NCBI RefSeq assembly: GCF_002754195.1
Contig: NZ_PEEU01000001.1
Span: 2,976,001-3,040,000, forward strand
DNA from: Flavobacterium sp. 9
GTDB taxonomy: Bacteria > Bacteroidota > Bacteroidia > Flavobacteriales > Flavobacteriaceae
Reading direction: 5' to 3'
Length of the DNA stretch: 64,000 nucleotides
The notes under the pieces were generated by a model. It was not told where the DNA came from, did not search any database, and worked only from the letters and a program-made list of their open reading frames with translations. Positions 43,801-47,632 of this stretch are shown here, piece by piece. Numbering within the stretch: the first letter of the stretch is position 1; the number at the start of each line of letters is the position of its first letter. A program made the position numbers and the translations under genes.

Positions 43801-46800
43801 TCCAAAATCTTCTTTTAATAAATTACTATAAGTTGCAGCATCTACTAACTTATATTTTACGGAAATTGTATGTGGACCTGTTATAACATTATCAAATATA
43901 TTATTTGTAAGTGGTGTATTTGGTTTACCATCTATATAATATTCGTATGTATAATTTTTGCCTCCAGTATTTGTAACTGTTGCAGTAGTTTTTCCTGTTC
44001 CGTCACAGTTATAAACTGTTGGTGCTAAATCAATAGTTGGATCTGCTGGTTTGTCATCTAAAATAATATCTGACATTGCAAAAATACACCCTTTACTATC
44101 TTTAATATAAACGGTATATTTTCCTGGATTAACATAAGCTTCGCTTACAGCTGACCATGTTTTTTGATCATCAAAACTATAAAGATATCCTGGTGTTCCT
44201 CCTTGTGGATTTGTAATTCTGATTTTTCCTTGTTTCTCATTTCCTGTTGGTCCACATCCAGCCAATTCAGATATACCTGCAGAAGCTGTTAAAGCTGAAT
44301 CTGGTCCTTTAATATCAACATTTACAGCAGGATCAAGACATTCAATACCGTTATAAATATATTTAACTACTACTGAATGGGTACCTGGTCCTAAATTTGT
44401 AATTGGAGCAACTGAAGTAAAAGTTCCACCATCAACACTATATGAAACTGCATAACCTGAATTTGCAGGTGCAATATCAACATTAATTACACCATTATTA
44501 GCTCCGTAACAATTAACATCATCTGCTTTAAAGGTTACTTTTGGTTTTGGTAAATTAGTAACTTTTATCGTTGGTATTGTTACTGTACAACCATTTGCAT
44601 CTACAACCACGATATTATAATCACCGGCTGCAGTTACAGGAATTACTGGATTTGTAACAAAGTTTGTGTTTCCATTTACATAATATAAATAATATGGTGG
44701 TGGACCTGGTCTTGGAGTTCCTCCTGTAACACTAACTGTAATCTCTCCATCACTACATGCTGTAAGTGTCTTAGTAACTTGCGCAGTAGCTGTTAATCGA
44801 TAATCAAAAACTTCGATCTCCTGAATAACATTACATCCATTATTGGCAGTAGACATTAAAACCTGATAAACTCCCGGATCAACACCTGTAAAGATAATTC
44901 TGTTATTATCTATAAGACCTGAGTTTTGAATTTCGACAGTACTACCTTTCTTTCTAAGAATAAATTTGTATTGCCCCGGCACATTATTAATAGTTGCCGT
45001 TATAGTTCCTTGTTGTCCATTACAAAGCGGGTGTGTTGCATCAAGCTTTGTTGTAAAATCAAGTTGCTCAACATTTACATCTACTTTAAATATACAAGCC
45101 GAAACTTGTCCAACTTCTAATACCGTTTGTTTTATATTTACTGTATAAGAACCTTTTGCAACATTATTAAAAATATTTGATGCTTGATAATTTGTTCCGT
45201 CAAGACTATAAACATATCCTGTATTTGGAAGTGGATTTGTTACTGTAATTGATCCTTTTGTATCACAAATAATATCTTGTTTCTTAGCCGTAGCATCAAG
45301 TAAATTTTGATAAACATTAAAATAATACGTAACAACACATGTATTATTACCATAATTTACAACAAGTCTGAATACACCAGCTCTGTCTGCAGTAAATATT
45401 GGCCCGTTTGCAATTGTGGTCCAGTTTGTCGCTCCTTCATAAGGACAGCTATCCGGATTAGTGGTTGGGGTTACATCTTTTGTTTCTTGCCATGTGATAC
45501 TTGTGGCACCTGTGATTTGAGTATCTATGATTCTCTTGTCATTTAGACCACACAAGAATATTTTTGGAAACGGTTTTAAATCTCTAACGCAACCATACGC
45601 CAATCCTGTTGCAGGATCAATATTGTCTCCTTTAATTGGATTTTTATTTGTGCTAGCTAAATAATCTATAACATTAAACGTTTGTTTAATAGGTTTACAA
45701 TTTACAGCTCCACTGTTTTCCACAGTATAAATACCTGGCTTATCTACAGTAACGGATTGATTGTTTCCTCCAAAAACAACTCCGTTTTTATCTTTCCATA
45801 CATAGGTAGTATAACCATTAGCTGCTTTTAAAACAGCTGTACCACATAAAGAAACATCTCTACTGAATAAACATTTGTCTATACCTACTAAGAAATTGGT
45901 TGATGTAGGCTCTCCTACATTACAGGAAGATATACTAGAATAACTACCTTCTCCAAAACCTTCAGGTGTAGTATTTTTTACTCCATAGTATTTAGAAATA
46001 GCAGTATTTTTAATTTCATTAGAACAAGCATCCACTAATTCGTTACAGTCTTTTACAACTCTAACTTTAAATTTAAGTGTGTACTCTGCTCCTTTTGCAA
46101 TAACCAAAGCATCCGGTACTGAAAATACAATTGTTCTAGTTGCCGCATTATAAACAGCCGTAATTCTGGAGTCCATGACCAAAATGTCACTTGTTCCGTT
46201 AAAAATTACGTTATTAGGAAGAACATCTGTAATCGTAAAGTTTTTGGCATTATCGTTACCCTCATTCTTGAACTTAATTTCATATCTAAGTTCCTGATCA
46301 AGACTTACTGTTTGAGTATTAATATTGTTATCGTCTTTGTCCAGTACATTCTTTCTAAGTACAATTTTTGGTGCAATAATTTCGACCGCCATTGCATTAA
46401 AAAACATGAAATAGGAATCCTGCGATGTATTGATTCTAAGTGTAGCACTCGTTTCATCATTTTGCATGACACTATTTTGTACCCCACCTACATTATTATC
46501 AAGAGTTACAACACCTGCATCAAACCCTAATGTATTTTTACTATTAGGTGTACGACCTCCCATAATAACATCACCATCAGTAATGGTACTATTAAAAAAG
46601 TTTGGTGTACTACCTGTAATTGGTCTCGCTAATGAAGAAATAGCACCCCATACACTCGATGGTTTCCCCCCTATAATTTGAAGACCGTCTCCTTCTAATT
46701 TATTATCTCCTTCTAATGCACTAAATGCAAGTTTTACATTTACGTTTCCAAAAGGATTTGTTCTAAACCCGGTAATAGGAATATCCAATGGTGGATCACT

Positions 46801-47499
46801 ACTTCTAATAATACTAAAACCATCAAAGCTTGTAATATACTTACTAGGCAATAATGGATCTTTATAAATTACAAAAATAGACCAACCTGCTGAGTTACCT
46901 CCAGGAGAAAATTTACCTTCAGAAGCCATTACGTCGGCTATAGTATATACCCCTTCTTTGGCAGCTTTAACATCTGCTGTAATATCTGCAAAACAAGCAT
47001 AAGGTAAAGATCCATAAGGACTGTTAACACCCGCAGCAGCTTCATCGTGAATTATAGTTCCGGTAATAGCCTTGTAAGCAGAAGCTGTAGGCGTTTTTAG
47101 TCTTACCTGATTGATCTTACTTCTATCAGAATCCTGATAGGTTCCAGACCAGTATAAAGCAGCATATACAATCTCGAAACAAGTTTTACTTGCCGGAGGT
47201 ATTGTTAATGTTGCAGAACTTGAGTTAAAAGAAGTCTCATTGTCAACATCGATAAATTTCATATTGAAATTATCGTTTACCTGACTTCCACTACCTTGAT
47301 CGTCGTATTTGTTAATCGGCCTTTCTCCTTTGCCATTATCTCTATTTAAGCTATTGTTTCCAATAACTAAAATGTCTCCATTCAAACTAGTTGTATATCT
47401 AGTCGTAAAGCCTTTTCTCAACTGGGCATGTGAAGAAATGCTTAGCAATAAAAATACAACTGCAATTAACGTTTTAAAAATAGTAGTAGGTTTTTTCAT
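22882..47499 (-). CDS. sprB: SprB, giant gliding-motility surface adhesin
   Basis: An 8205-residue secreted adhesin, expected to be moved over the cell surface during gliding. Signal peptide about 1-26 (SSHAQ), an N-terminal unique region (27-400), a DUF11-like module near 390-480 (FKNEGNDNAKNFTITDVLPN), then dozens of SprB repeats of about 80-90 residues with a Cys near each end, GG-x-PY-x-YS and V-x-D-x-x-GC motifs. A non-repeat domain lies at 1223-1429. The final 90 residues form a gliding-motility C-terminal domain (NYFTPDG, IFDRYGREI, WDGRYNGEELPSGDYWY), the type B signal exported by the type IX system with SprF. It is longer than the 6497 residues reported for F. johnsoniae SprB. Two tandem long-unit amplifications account for part of the difference. 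Confidence 0.93.
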   Translation of the reverse strand: MKKPTTIFKTLIAVVFLLLSISSHAQLRKGFTTRYTTSLNGDILVIGNNSLNRDNGKGERPINKYDDQGSGSQVNDNFNMKFIDVDNETSFNSSSATLTIPPASKTCFEIVYAALYWSGTYQDSDRSKINQVRLKTPTASAYKAITGTIIHDEAAAGVNSPYGSLPYACFADITADVKAAKEGVYTIADVMASEGKFSPGGNSAGWSIFVIYKDPLLPSKYITSFDGFSIIRSSDPPLDIPITGFRTNPFGNVNVKLAFSALEGDNKLEGDGLQIIGGKPSSVWGAISSLARPITGSTPNFFNSTITDGDVIMGGRTPNSKNTLGFDAGVVTLDNNVGGVQNSVMQNDETSATLRINTSQDSYFMFFNAMAVEIIAPKIVLRKNVLDKDDNNINTQTVSLDQELRYEIKFKNEGNDNAKNFTITDVLPNNVIFNGTSDILVMDSRITAVYNAATRTIVFSVPDALVIAKGAEYTLKFKVRVVKDCNELVDACSNEIKNTAISKYYGVKNTTPEGFGEGSYSSISSCNVGEPTSTNFLVGIDKCLFSRDVSLCGTAVLKAANGYTTYVWKDKNGVVFGGNNQSVTVDKPGIYTVENSGAVNCKPIKQTFNVIDYLASTNKNPIKGDNIDPATGLAYGCVRDLKPFPKIFLCGLNDKRIIDTQITGATSITWQETKDVTPTTNPDSCPYEGATNWTTIANGPIFTADRAGVFRLVVNYGNNTCVVTYYFNVYQNLLDATAKKQDIICDTKGSITVTNPLPNTGYVYSLDGTNYQASNIFNNVAKGSYTVNIKQTVLEVGQVSACIFKVDVNVEQLDFTTKLDATHPLCNGQQGTITATINNVPGQYKFILRKKGSTVEIQNSGLIDNNRIIFTGVDPGVYQVLMSTANNGCNVIQEIEVFDYRLTATAQVTKTLTACSDGEITVSVTGGTPRPGPPPYYLYYVNGNTNFVTNPVIPVTAAGDYNIVVVDANGCTVTIPTIKVTNLPKPKVTFKADDVNCYGANNGVINVDIAPANSGYAVSYSVDGGTFTSVAPITNLGPGTHSVVVKYIYNGIECLDPAVNVDIKGPDSALTASAGISELAGCGPTGNEKQGKIRITNPQGGTPGYLYSFDDQKTWSAVSEAYVNPGKYTVYIKDSKGCIFAMSDIILDDKPADPTIDLAPTVYNCDGTGKTTATVTNTGGKNYTYEYYIDGKPNTPLTNNIFDNVITGPHTISVKYKLVDAATYSNLLKEDFGKDTFTYTDTASPDGSSPGINAAFCWERQIEATKCNGNRLFANGEYTVTSSLRNDPYSGWQNPIDHTSGSRTGGRYLAVDAGTAIPNNAVLYRKTIKDIIPGQPIQVRFFATNLLKIGNTQPDASLTVELQNASGTALSSQSTGKIPKTNGWVEYNRSIDPGSNTTLDFVLRLEISQVNGIDFAVDDIEVYQLPKSCITEKKFDFNIDSNKAFTVLEPVIENVDCSGGSTGKITITAQNFNGSFLYSIDGGLNWSTSTTSPVIIDKLVAKSYSVIVKSDVAGTCSKSFTKTITENQPVTVTATVSTLPTCTTGATITADAKGGVGPYTYALKLADGVTDVPGMGFNHSATFAGVATGSYTVLARDSKGCTSAISAVVVIDKPTPPVASLDVTSDLCYDSGDKATLVVKATGTGILNYSLDGGAFDVNNTFTNVGVGTHTIIVRDGNNCTTTISGIIINDELTAKANVTKTLDCNTVGATIKVDILGGKAPFIYKYKLGVGGTYSASANVTGNTFNFPAPGTGTYYFEITDSNTPKGCVTTTSATVDAITKPVATATPVNVVCFGGSTGEVTLGASGGSGSGYSYSFNGSGFTSTIKYTGLKAGIAYKYQVKDNKGCISDEGSITLTEPTAITGTIKTTDIQCGATGTVPAVVTITAGGGTAPYKYSFTGPSNYGDDNFYSTTVAGVVKGYIIDKNGCQFGPLSITVGAFEPITSIDLVDHGYDCSTTPQGGHVTITAVKAGALTNVSYRITAGPAGYNTASNTTGDFKPLAPGSYTFEASDSKTKCTATISYVVKGTSDITAGGSVLTTIKCFGGTGTIQFTVGGIKTSGYDYVIKNVAGTTIQQANGVSAATTTITVTSAVAADDYTITVTDRLTKCQAVYVVKLTQPAIAVSVTATATNITCSKFTSTITAVGAGGTPAYKYAVVQKNAADPVSAAYAAGATLSVNTVNGTIVDWVVFVMDANGCTAKYPIKIDTDLTPSVTAKVDNQCTGSGNTFTITATGTGGTGTLTYGINGVNGAFSTNNVFTVVAGTYTVWVKDGNQCPASATPVTVYDQLTATTAIKELDCSTTPDATITVTPSGGKTPYKYEVSTNGGTSYSAMGSNVYTTSVAGTFKIRVTDANLCTVVVTETILSISNPTGSIVTQSNVSCNGKLDGSVTIKGTGGSGGYSYSNNATTGFGPSATFTGLGAGSYTFYVKDSKGCPASVAVTITQPTVLAISSTVTPFACSTTNTNVQGKVAINLPTTGTSPYQYSFNGGGYSGNNTLLVDDNGTNQTINYSVKDANGCIATGSAILSKLNPPVIDKVTPSTITCLAGATSSNVTVTLLAGTGVVALKYETIAPSQAIIAQQASNVFNGLAPGSYTFKVTDANGCFDTKVITINAAVKIAISGNKNNDVKCKGESTGNGTFTISNVATPGDYTFVLTAGTLGTGTLTKSATDANVLVLKNVAKGTYTVEVTSNSTGCKNTATIIIDEPVLGLSLTATATNITCNKFTSTITASPVGGTTAYKYAVVKQGAADPLAAAYTGSATLSVDTNTGLDVNWVVFVMDANGCTAKYPVKIDTDPTPTVTAKVDNQCTGSGNTFTITATGTGGTGTLTYGINGVNGAFSTNNVFTVVAGTYTVWVKDGNQCPASATPVTVYDQLTATTAIKELDCSTTPDATITVTPTGGKTPYKYEVSTNGGTSYSAMGSNVYTTSVAGTFKIRVTDANLCTVVVTETILSISNPTGSIVTQSNVSCNGKLDGSVTIKGTGGSGGYSYSNNATTGFGPSATFTGLGAGLYTFYVKDSKGCPASVAVTITQPTVLAISSTVTPFACSTTNTNVQGKVVINLPTTGTSPYQYSFNGGGYSGTNTLLVDDNGTNQTVNYSVKDANGCIATGSAILSKLNPPVIDKVTPSTITCLAGATSSNVTVTLLAGTGVVALKYETIAPSTAIIAQQASNVFNGLAPGSYTFKVTDANGCFDTKVITINPAVKIAISGNKNNDVKCKGESTGNGTFTISNVATPGDYTFVLTAGTLGTGTLTKSATDANVLVLKNVAKGTYTVEVTSNSTGCKNTATIIIDEPVLGLSLTATATNITCNKFTSTITASPVGGTTAYKYAVVKQGAADPLAAAYTGSATLSVDTNTGLDVNWVVFVMDANGCTAKYPVKIDTDPTPTVTAKVDNQCTGSGNTFTITATGTGGTGTLTYGINGVNGAFSTNNVFTVVAGTYTVWVKDGNQCPASAAPVTVYDQLTATTAIKELDCSTTPDATITVTPTGGKTPYKYEVSTNGGTSYSAMGSNVYTTSVAGTFKIRVTDANLCTVVVTETILSISNPTGSIVAQSNVSCNGKLDGSVTIKGTGGSGGYSYSNNATTGFGPSATFTGLGAGSYTFYVKDSKGCPASVAVTITQPTVLAISSTVTPFACSTTNTNVQGKVVINLPTTGTSPYQYSFNGGGYSGNNTLLVDDNGTNQTVNYSVKDANGCIATGSAILSKLNPPVIDKVTPSTITCLAGATSSNVTVTLLAGTGVVALKYETIAPSTAIIAQQASNVFNGLAPGSYTFKVTDANGCFDTKVITINAAVKIAISSSKNNDVKCKGGSTGNGTFTISNIAIAGDYTFVLTAGTLGTGTLTKSATDANVLLLKDVAVGTYTVEVTATATGCKNSATIIIDEPLNPLTATLAQVNANCKVGTSKVTITAAGGTLAYKYAFVHDGAPKGTLTSSNEANLDPAIVDWDAYVVDANGCEVKFDVKLATDAVPTVTATATNQCLGVGTYTITAVGVGKAPFTYSINGTSFDTPNTFTVTTAGIYNVWVKDANGCIAKTTTPVTVYDKLTITPIINKDITCTVGSEAAKVTLTIGGGSGSFTYSYTSTPAGAVGTFAGNVFTTSDAADYIFTVKDNVSNCTATIAVPVQITTPTPPHFTAPLPAVLSCFGDTSGSITINIDPTQGVAPFLINVKNKATLQDYGTQTSGLPAAIYVVTVTDAKGCSYSEDIEIKQPTKIVVASHADPITCDIVSGGVSKGNVVVDSVVGGTAPYTYYVTGLNGYNKFEPNNTGATSVTFNVVDFGYYTIRVKDANGCSVIEKDVLVASPVDKLDINIDLTTVNCEAVVGPPAVPAGGKAVVTVGSLLTGNGPYHFNIYTGPGQVFTADGVGGWIGEFPAVGSESAIFYGLTPGVTYTFIVYDEVTKCYYYQQADKPVPSNSTLSIVNNVAHNITCTGQTDGNVTFEVKNNYSSSVDVSYQVYESFTNVAIAGATGSTTIAAGVTSPSISLGPLPVGTYYVLVKEVAGPNKGCSVVSKDFNIKQSPILLSLTASATSIADCTNLGTISAQAKDGTTPYTYQVVASGTAYVDADWKTPNTFTRPGSVAGIVYDVYTKDAYGCIKKVPVTVYKYKDPTIAPLAPICYDGSTPFKITIVGTVDTAIVGGATYSVDGSAFQASPDFTLNAAKIYNLVIKDGKGCTASINYEVKPKLELGVDLTKDIDCSGTPDAKITLTASGGYGPTYKYEYSANGGSWNTMPTNVLDTSVTGNYIFRITDLGNTTTCSVDTKFTLDAIPAIVFTVDPLDVTCSGNSNGKITVNVTSGVGPYKYQLVNGATTWAFQDSNVFDNLPASNAYVVTVRDAKLCEKNLPATIGTPTPLSATSSITAKLLCTTDNAPTKAVVTVVGAGGTTPYQYSYDGGLNYSTDDTFETYAGIKFDVYVMDANGCKFTLTDGVNVPALNAPTAMNITGTLVFCLPAARQTSTVTINSVTNGVGTLQYEILSPIVRIKQGSNVFAGLAPSADPYVFQVTDANGCTYKDSYIVKPAVNITVSGTVVSDVTCNPGANGAVLFTVGNFTGTYSYVLNSGTPVTGQTSKTISITGLSAASTQSIIVTDEVTGCTAPASVNVIQNPALSLSLIANVPENCDNKAKVQVLASGGVAPYEYSFVLATATGPGTYTTSDTAFLSTAGSSFNWKVYVKDANGCVITTPFAVSITKDAAPSIAMPASICYVGSDVVIDLAALSTVAVAPAKYTLNGVVIPGTTYTVKGAGTYVFGIIDGNGCISNQVSFIVKPQVFLQADLDQDLTCTKDASIKLTPTGGTGTYNLYEVKINAGGYTAFTTLPYVATVDGTYTFRVTDSQGCPAVSNAVIVTPKTVPTASIVATSVICSGDSNGTVTVTASNGILPYQYRIDGGVFQTSNVFKGLAAGPHNVEVKDAKECISVLIPAAVGTPTPLSATSAITTKLLCTTSNAPTKAEVTVTGIGGTSPYQFSYDGGLNYSTDDTFETYAGIKFDVYVMDANGCKFTLTDGVNVPALNAPTAMNITGTLVFCQPAARQTSTVTINSVTNGVGTLQYEILSPIVRIKQGSNVFAGLAPSADPYVFQVTDANGCTYKDSYIVKPAVNITVSGTVVSDVTCNPGANGAVLFTVGNFTGTYSYVLNSGTPVTGQTSKTISITGLSAASTQSIIVTDEVTGCTAPASVNVIQNPALSLSLIANVPENCDNKAKVQVLASGGVAPYEYSFVLATATGPGAYTTSDTAFLSTAGSSFNWKVYVKDANGCVITTPFAVSITKDAAPSIAMPASICYVGSDVVIDLAALSTVAVAPAKYTLNGVVIPDTTYTVKGAGTYVFGIIDGNGCKSNQVSFIVKPQVFLQADLDQDLTCTKDASIRLTPKGGTGTYNLYEVKINAGGYTAFTTLPYVATVDGTYTFRVTDSQGCPAVSNAVIVTPKTVPTASIVATGVICSGDSNGTVTVTASNGILPYQYRIDGGVFQTSNVFKGLAAGPHNVEVKDAKECISVLIPAAVGTPTPLSATSAITTKLLCTTSNAPTKAEVTVTGIGGTSPYQFSYDGGLNYSTDNTFETYAGIKFNVYVMDANGCKFTLTDGVNVPALNAPTDMDIAGTLVFCQPVGRQTSTVTISNVKNGVGTLQYEILSPIVVTKQPSNIFAGLAPNNAPYVFQVTDANGCTYQESYIVKPAVVITVSAGSTTDPSCNGGANGSAKFNVDSFTGTYSAVLIAGTGIVSQAGKVVTVTGLVAGTYTLEVTDNVTGCKNTATIKIGEPAVLDVKVISQTAANCYSGAIVKVQGIGGTPAYKYAFVVSGATPVAGDYFADDFAVLDFAKGPNWDVYVQDANLICTGKLAITITKDDAPTIDVITDKYCYTGGPVPIKINGTTDPDIVNPPMYSIGNGYYPSPNFTLNAPGTYDFYIKDGNGCIAHAKYTLKQELLLQATLVQDLNCTTNDATITLLATQGTGIYPTFQVSKDGGAYTTVTSPYKPTVAGTYTFKVNDGQCDAVSIPVVITPITTSTFTTTQIDVRCKGDSNGSITVTASNGVAPYEYSIDGGTFSSLNVFPGLKAGTYSIVVRDAKKCPSLPVDVTINEPETLKVSNVVTPFTCSTTNTAQDAFITLTATDGTSPYSYSFDNGVTFGSSPVHTMNASGTINYVVVDFNGCRASGSATVVPYTPPTKFVIAATPIYCKTAGGVTTISVDPTTIVGGVAPYKYAIISPAASATVPSAVNSFAGLLPDTYVIEVTDANGCSTTNSIIVKKASEINVEAQLLSDVLCNAGSTGSIAFTVSNYITANNYDFGLIPNNGTFTQTGDVITYTGLTAGKYTFTVTDRTSGCTDSVVDFEIKQPSAALTFSTVATNISCDNKNATITVTATGGTQAYSYAAVVAGRPAPTTFSADNKIVVDTNNGTDLVWDVYVKDLNGCSPAAQQQTISVDPLPSAITASVTSQCASPAGTYEFIVSASGVAPLQYSIGGNFQTDPKFVVTAPGSYDITVKDANGCTTTVNAAVVIEGALDLQVETKALPSCDFQDGIIIAKATGGSGSYKYSSAAYIPVVVGTTATFSNMPAGTHTILVRDLVYGCTDTVIVELKKATEITGLSLTGNDVSCNGGSDGLIIVNLDPVKDGVNDNPVYTYTLTGTTVGGTAVSKGPQESNVFDNLEAGDYTVLVTSGRGCHAQVDKRIKQPKAIVVNAPVVTSFKCTTGSNTVNFATITVNSVVEGSGKYVRYEFSRNGVVVQNTDSNTYTEFNLAGGSYTVRVFDDKGCEGSWTTPIIIDSFITMDKVNVAIVKPITCLANQTIQVSVATTGGTPTSLSYTLTGVNGTVFSETNSTGLFKDLAIGNYQITVFNPTTGCTITDYHYISDPNTFKIDVKPLKDELCYGDADGSVNLTFVDNQLVPTNDAGPFTYVITGPVPSSGTTTSAGPILVSGLKAGVYTVSATLIDINGPSCTVTNTFTIDQAAAALVATKTQSEITCLAGNKDGVITASATGGWPGDYLYELRLGATIVKAYSTSPVFENLTAGDYTVFVKDSRGCEAFVDAKLTNPKPIAIQISATPMLTCFDNENGVVTIDLVTGGSGNYTYTLNGVLADGTVIVGQSQGTNQFTGLKAGTYTVTAKDTWTCEAISNKVVIDQPTEVKPSLAISRNETCQLVPILKLTVTGGNAPYYYSEDGINYSASFNGSIDITLPKTTVSKDYQYFVKDQSGCVSTVSNIVNVPVVPKLDFTTLVDVDIKCKGSAEGTITAIATGGLGNYVYTLLDAAGVAITPAPAQVTPGVFTGLPVGKYIVKLESSDCSLNSAVVEISEPNIVLSAEAIPTNVTCNGFNNGKITVNAAGGTGVYKYAIEPEFRQFFDKNVFENLKPGFYDVLVQDENECYIFIKDVEVKEPAPLTGALVDGTLFPETCAGEKDGAFSIILSGGTLDYSVSIDSETGPFVKGTAGQTTFDFDNLSGGLHIVYFVDASGCNGQVDIAMDEAVTLKPTNEVNYDCVNNAASNMVTVDPGYDGDHSEIDYSLDGGPWQMNNIFTGLTPGNHTIKVRHTNGCTADTSFIIKVVNPLVLTLSEEKGVWNVITATATGGSGDYEYSIDGINFSSENKFTIYKTDDYTITVRDKNGCTDKKTINVKYVDVCLPNYFTPDGTYYTGWGPGCTNIYTNLIFSIFDRYGREIAKYHYGQKWDGRYNGEELPSGDYWYVLKLNDEKDAREFVGHFTLYR
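28960..32950 (-). repeat. Tandem 1731-base (577-residue) unit within sprB
   Basis: The same stretch recurs with an exact offset of 1731 bases, for example AACATTAACTCCATCTGTCA at 29230, 30961 and 32692. About 2.3 copies are present, near-identical at nucleotide level, each holding several SprB repeats. Boundaries are approximate. Confidence 0.85.
35850..41110 (-). repeat. Tandem 1767-base (589-residue) unit within sprB
   Basis: Three near-identical copies with an exact offset of 1767 bases: the antisense-strand block starting ATGCTATTATATGAATATCC-like text recurs at 36743, 38510 and 40277. Differences are mostly silent or conservative. The N-terminal edge (about 40.93-41.11 kb) is a more diverged relative. 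Boundaries are approximate. Confidence 0.9.
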
Positions 47500-47632
47500 G
47501 GTCTTCTTTTGTTTTTGGCTTTTACTTTATTCTCCAAGGGGCATTAAAAAATAAATTACAGCACTCTTAAACATTTATAATTATGAACCTTCTTAACTCA
47601 CAAAGAAGGCAAAACTTCAAATCTAATTCTTA

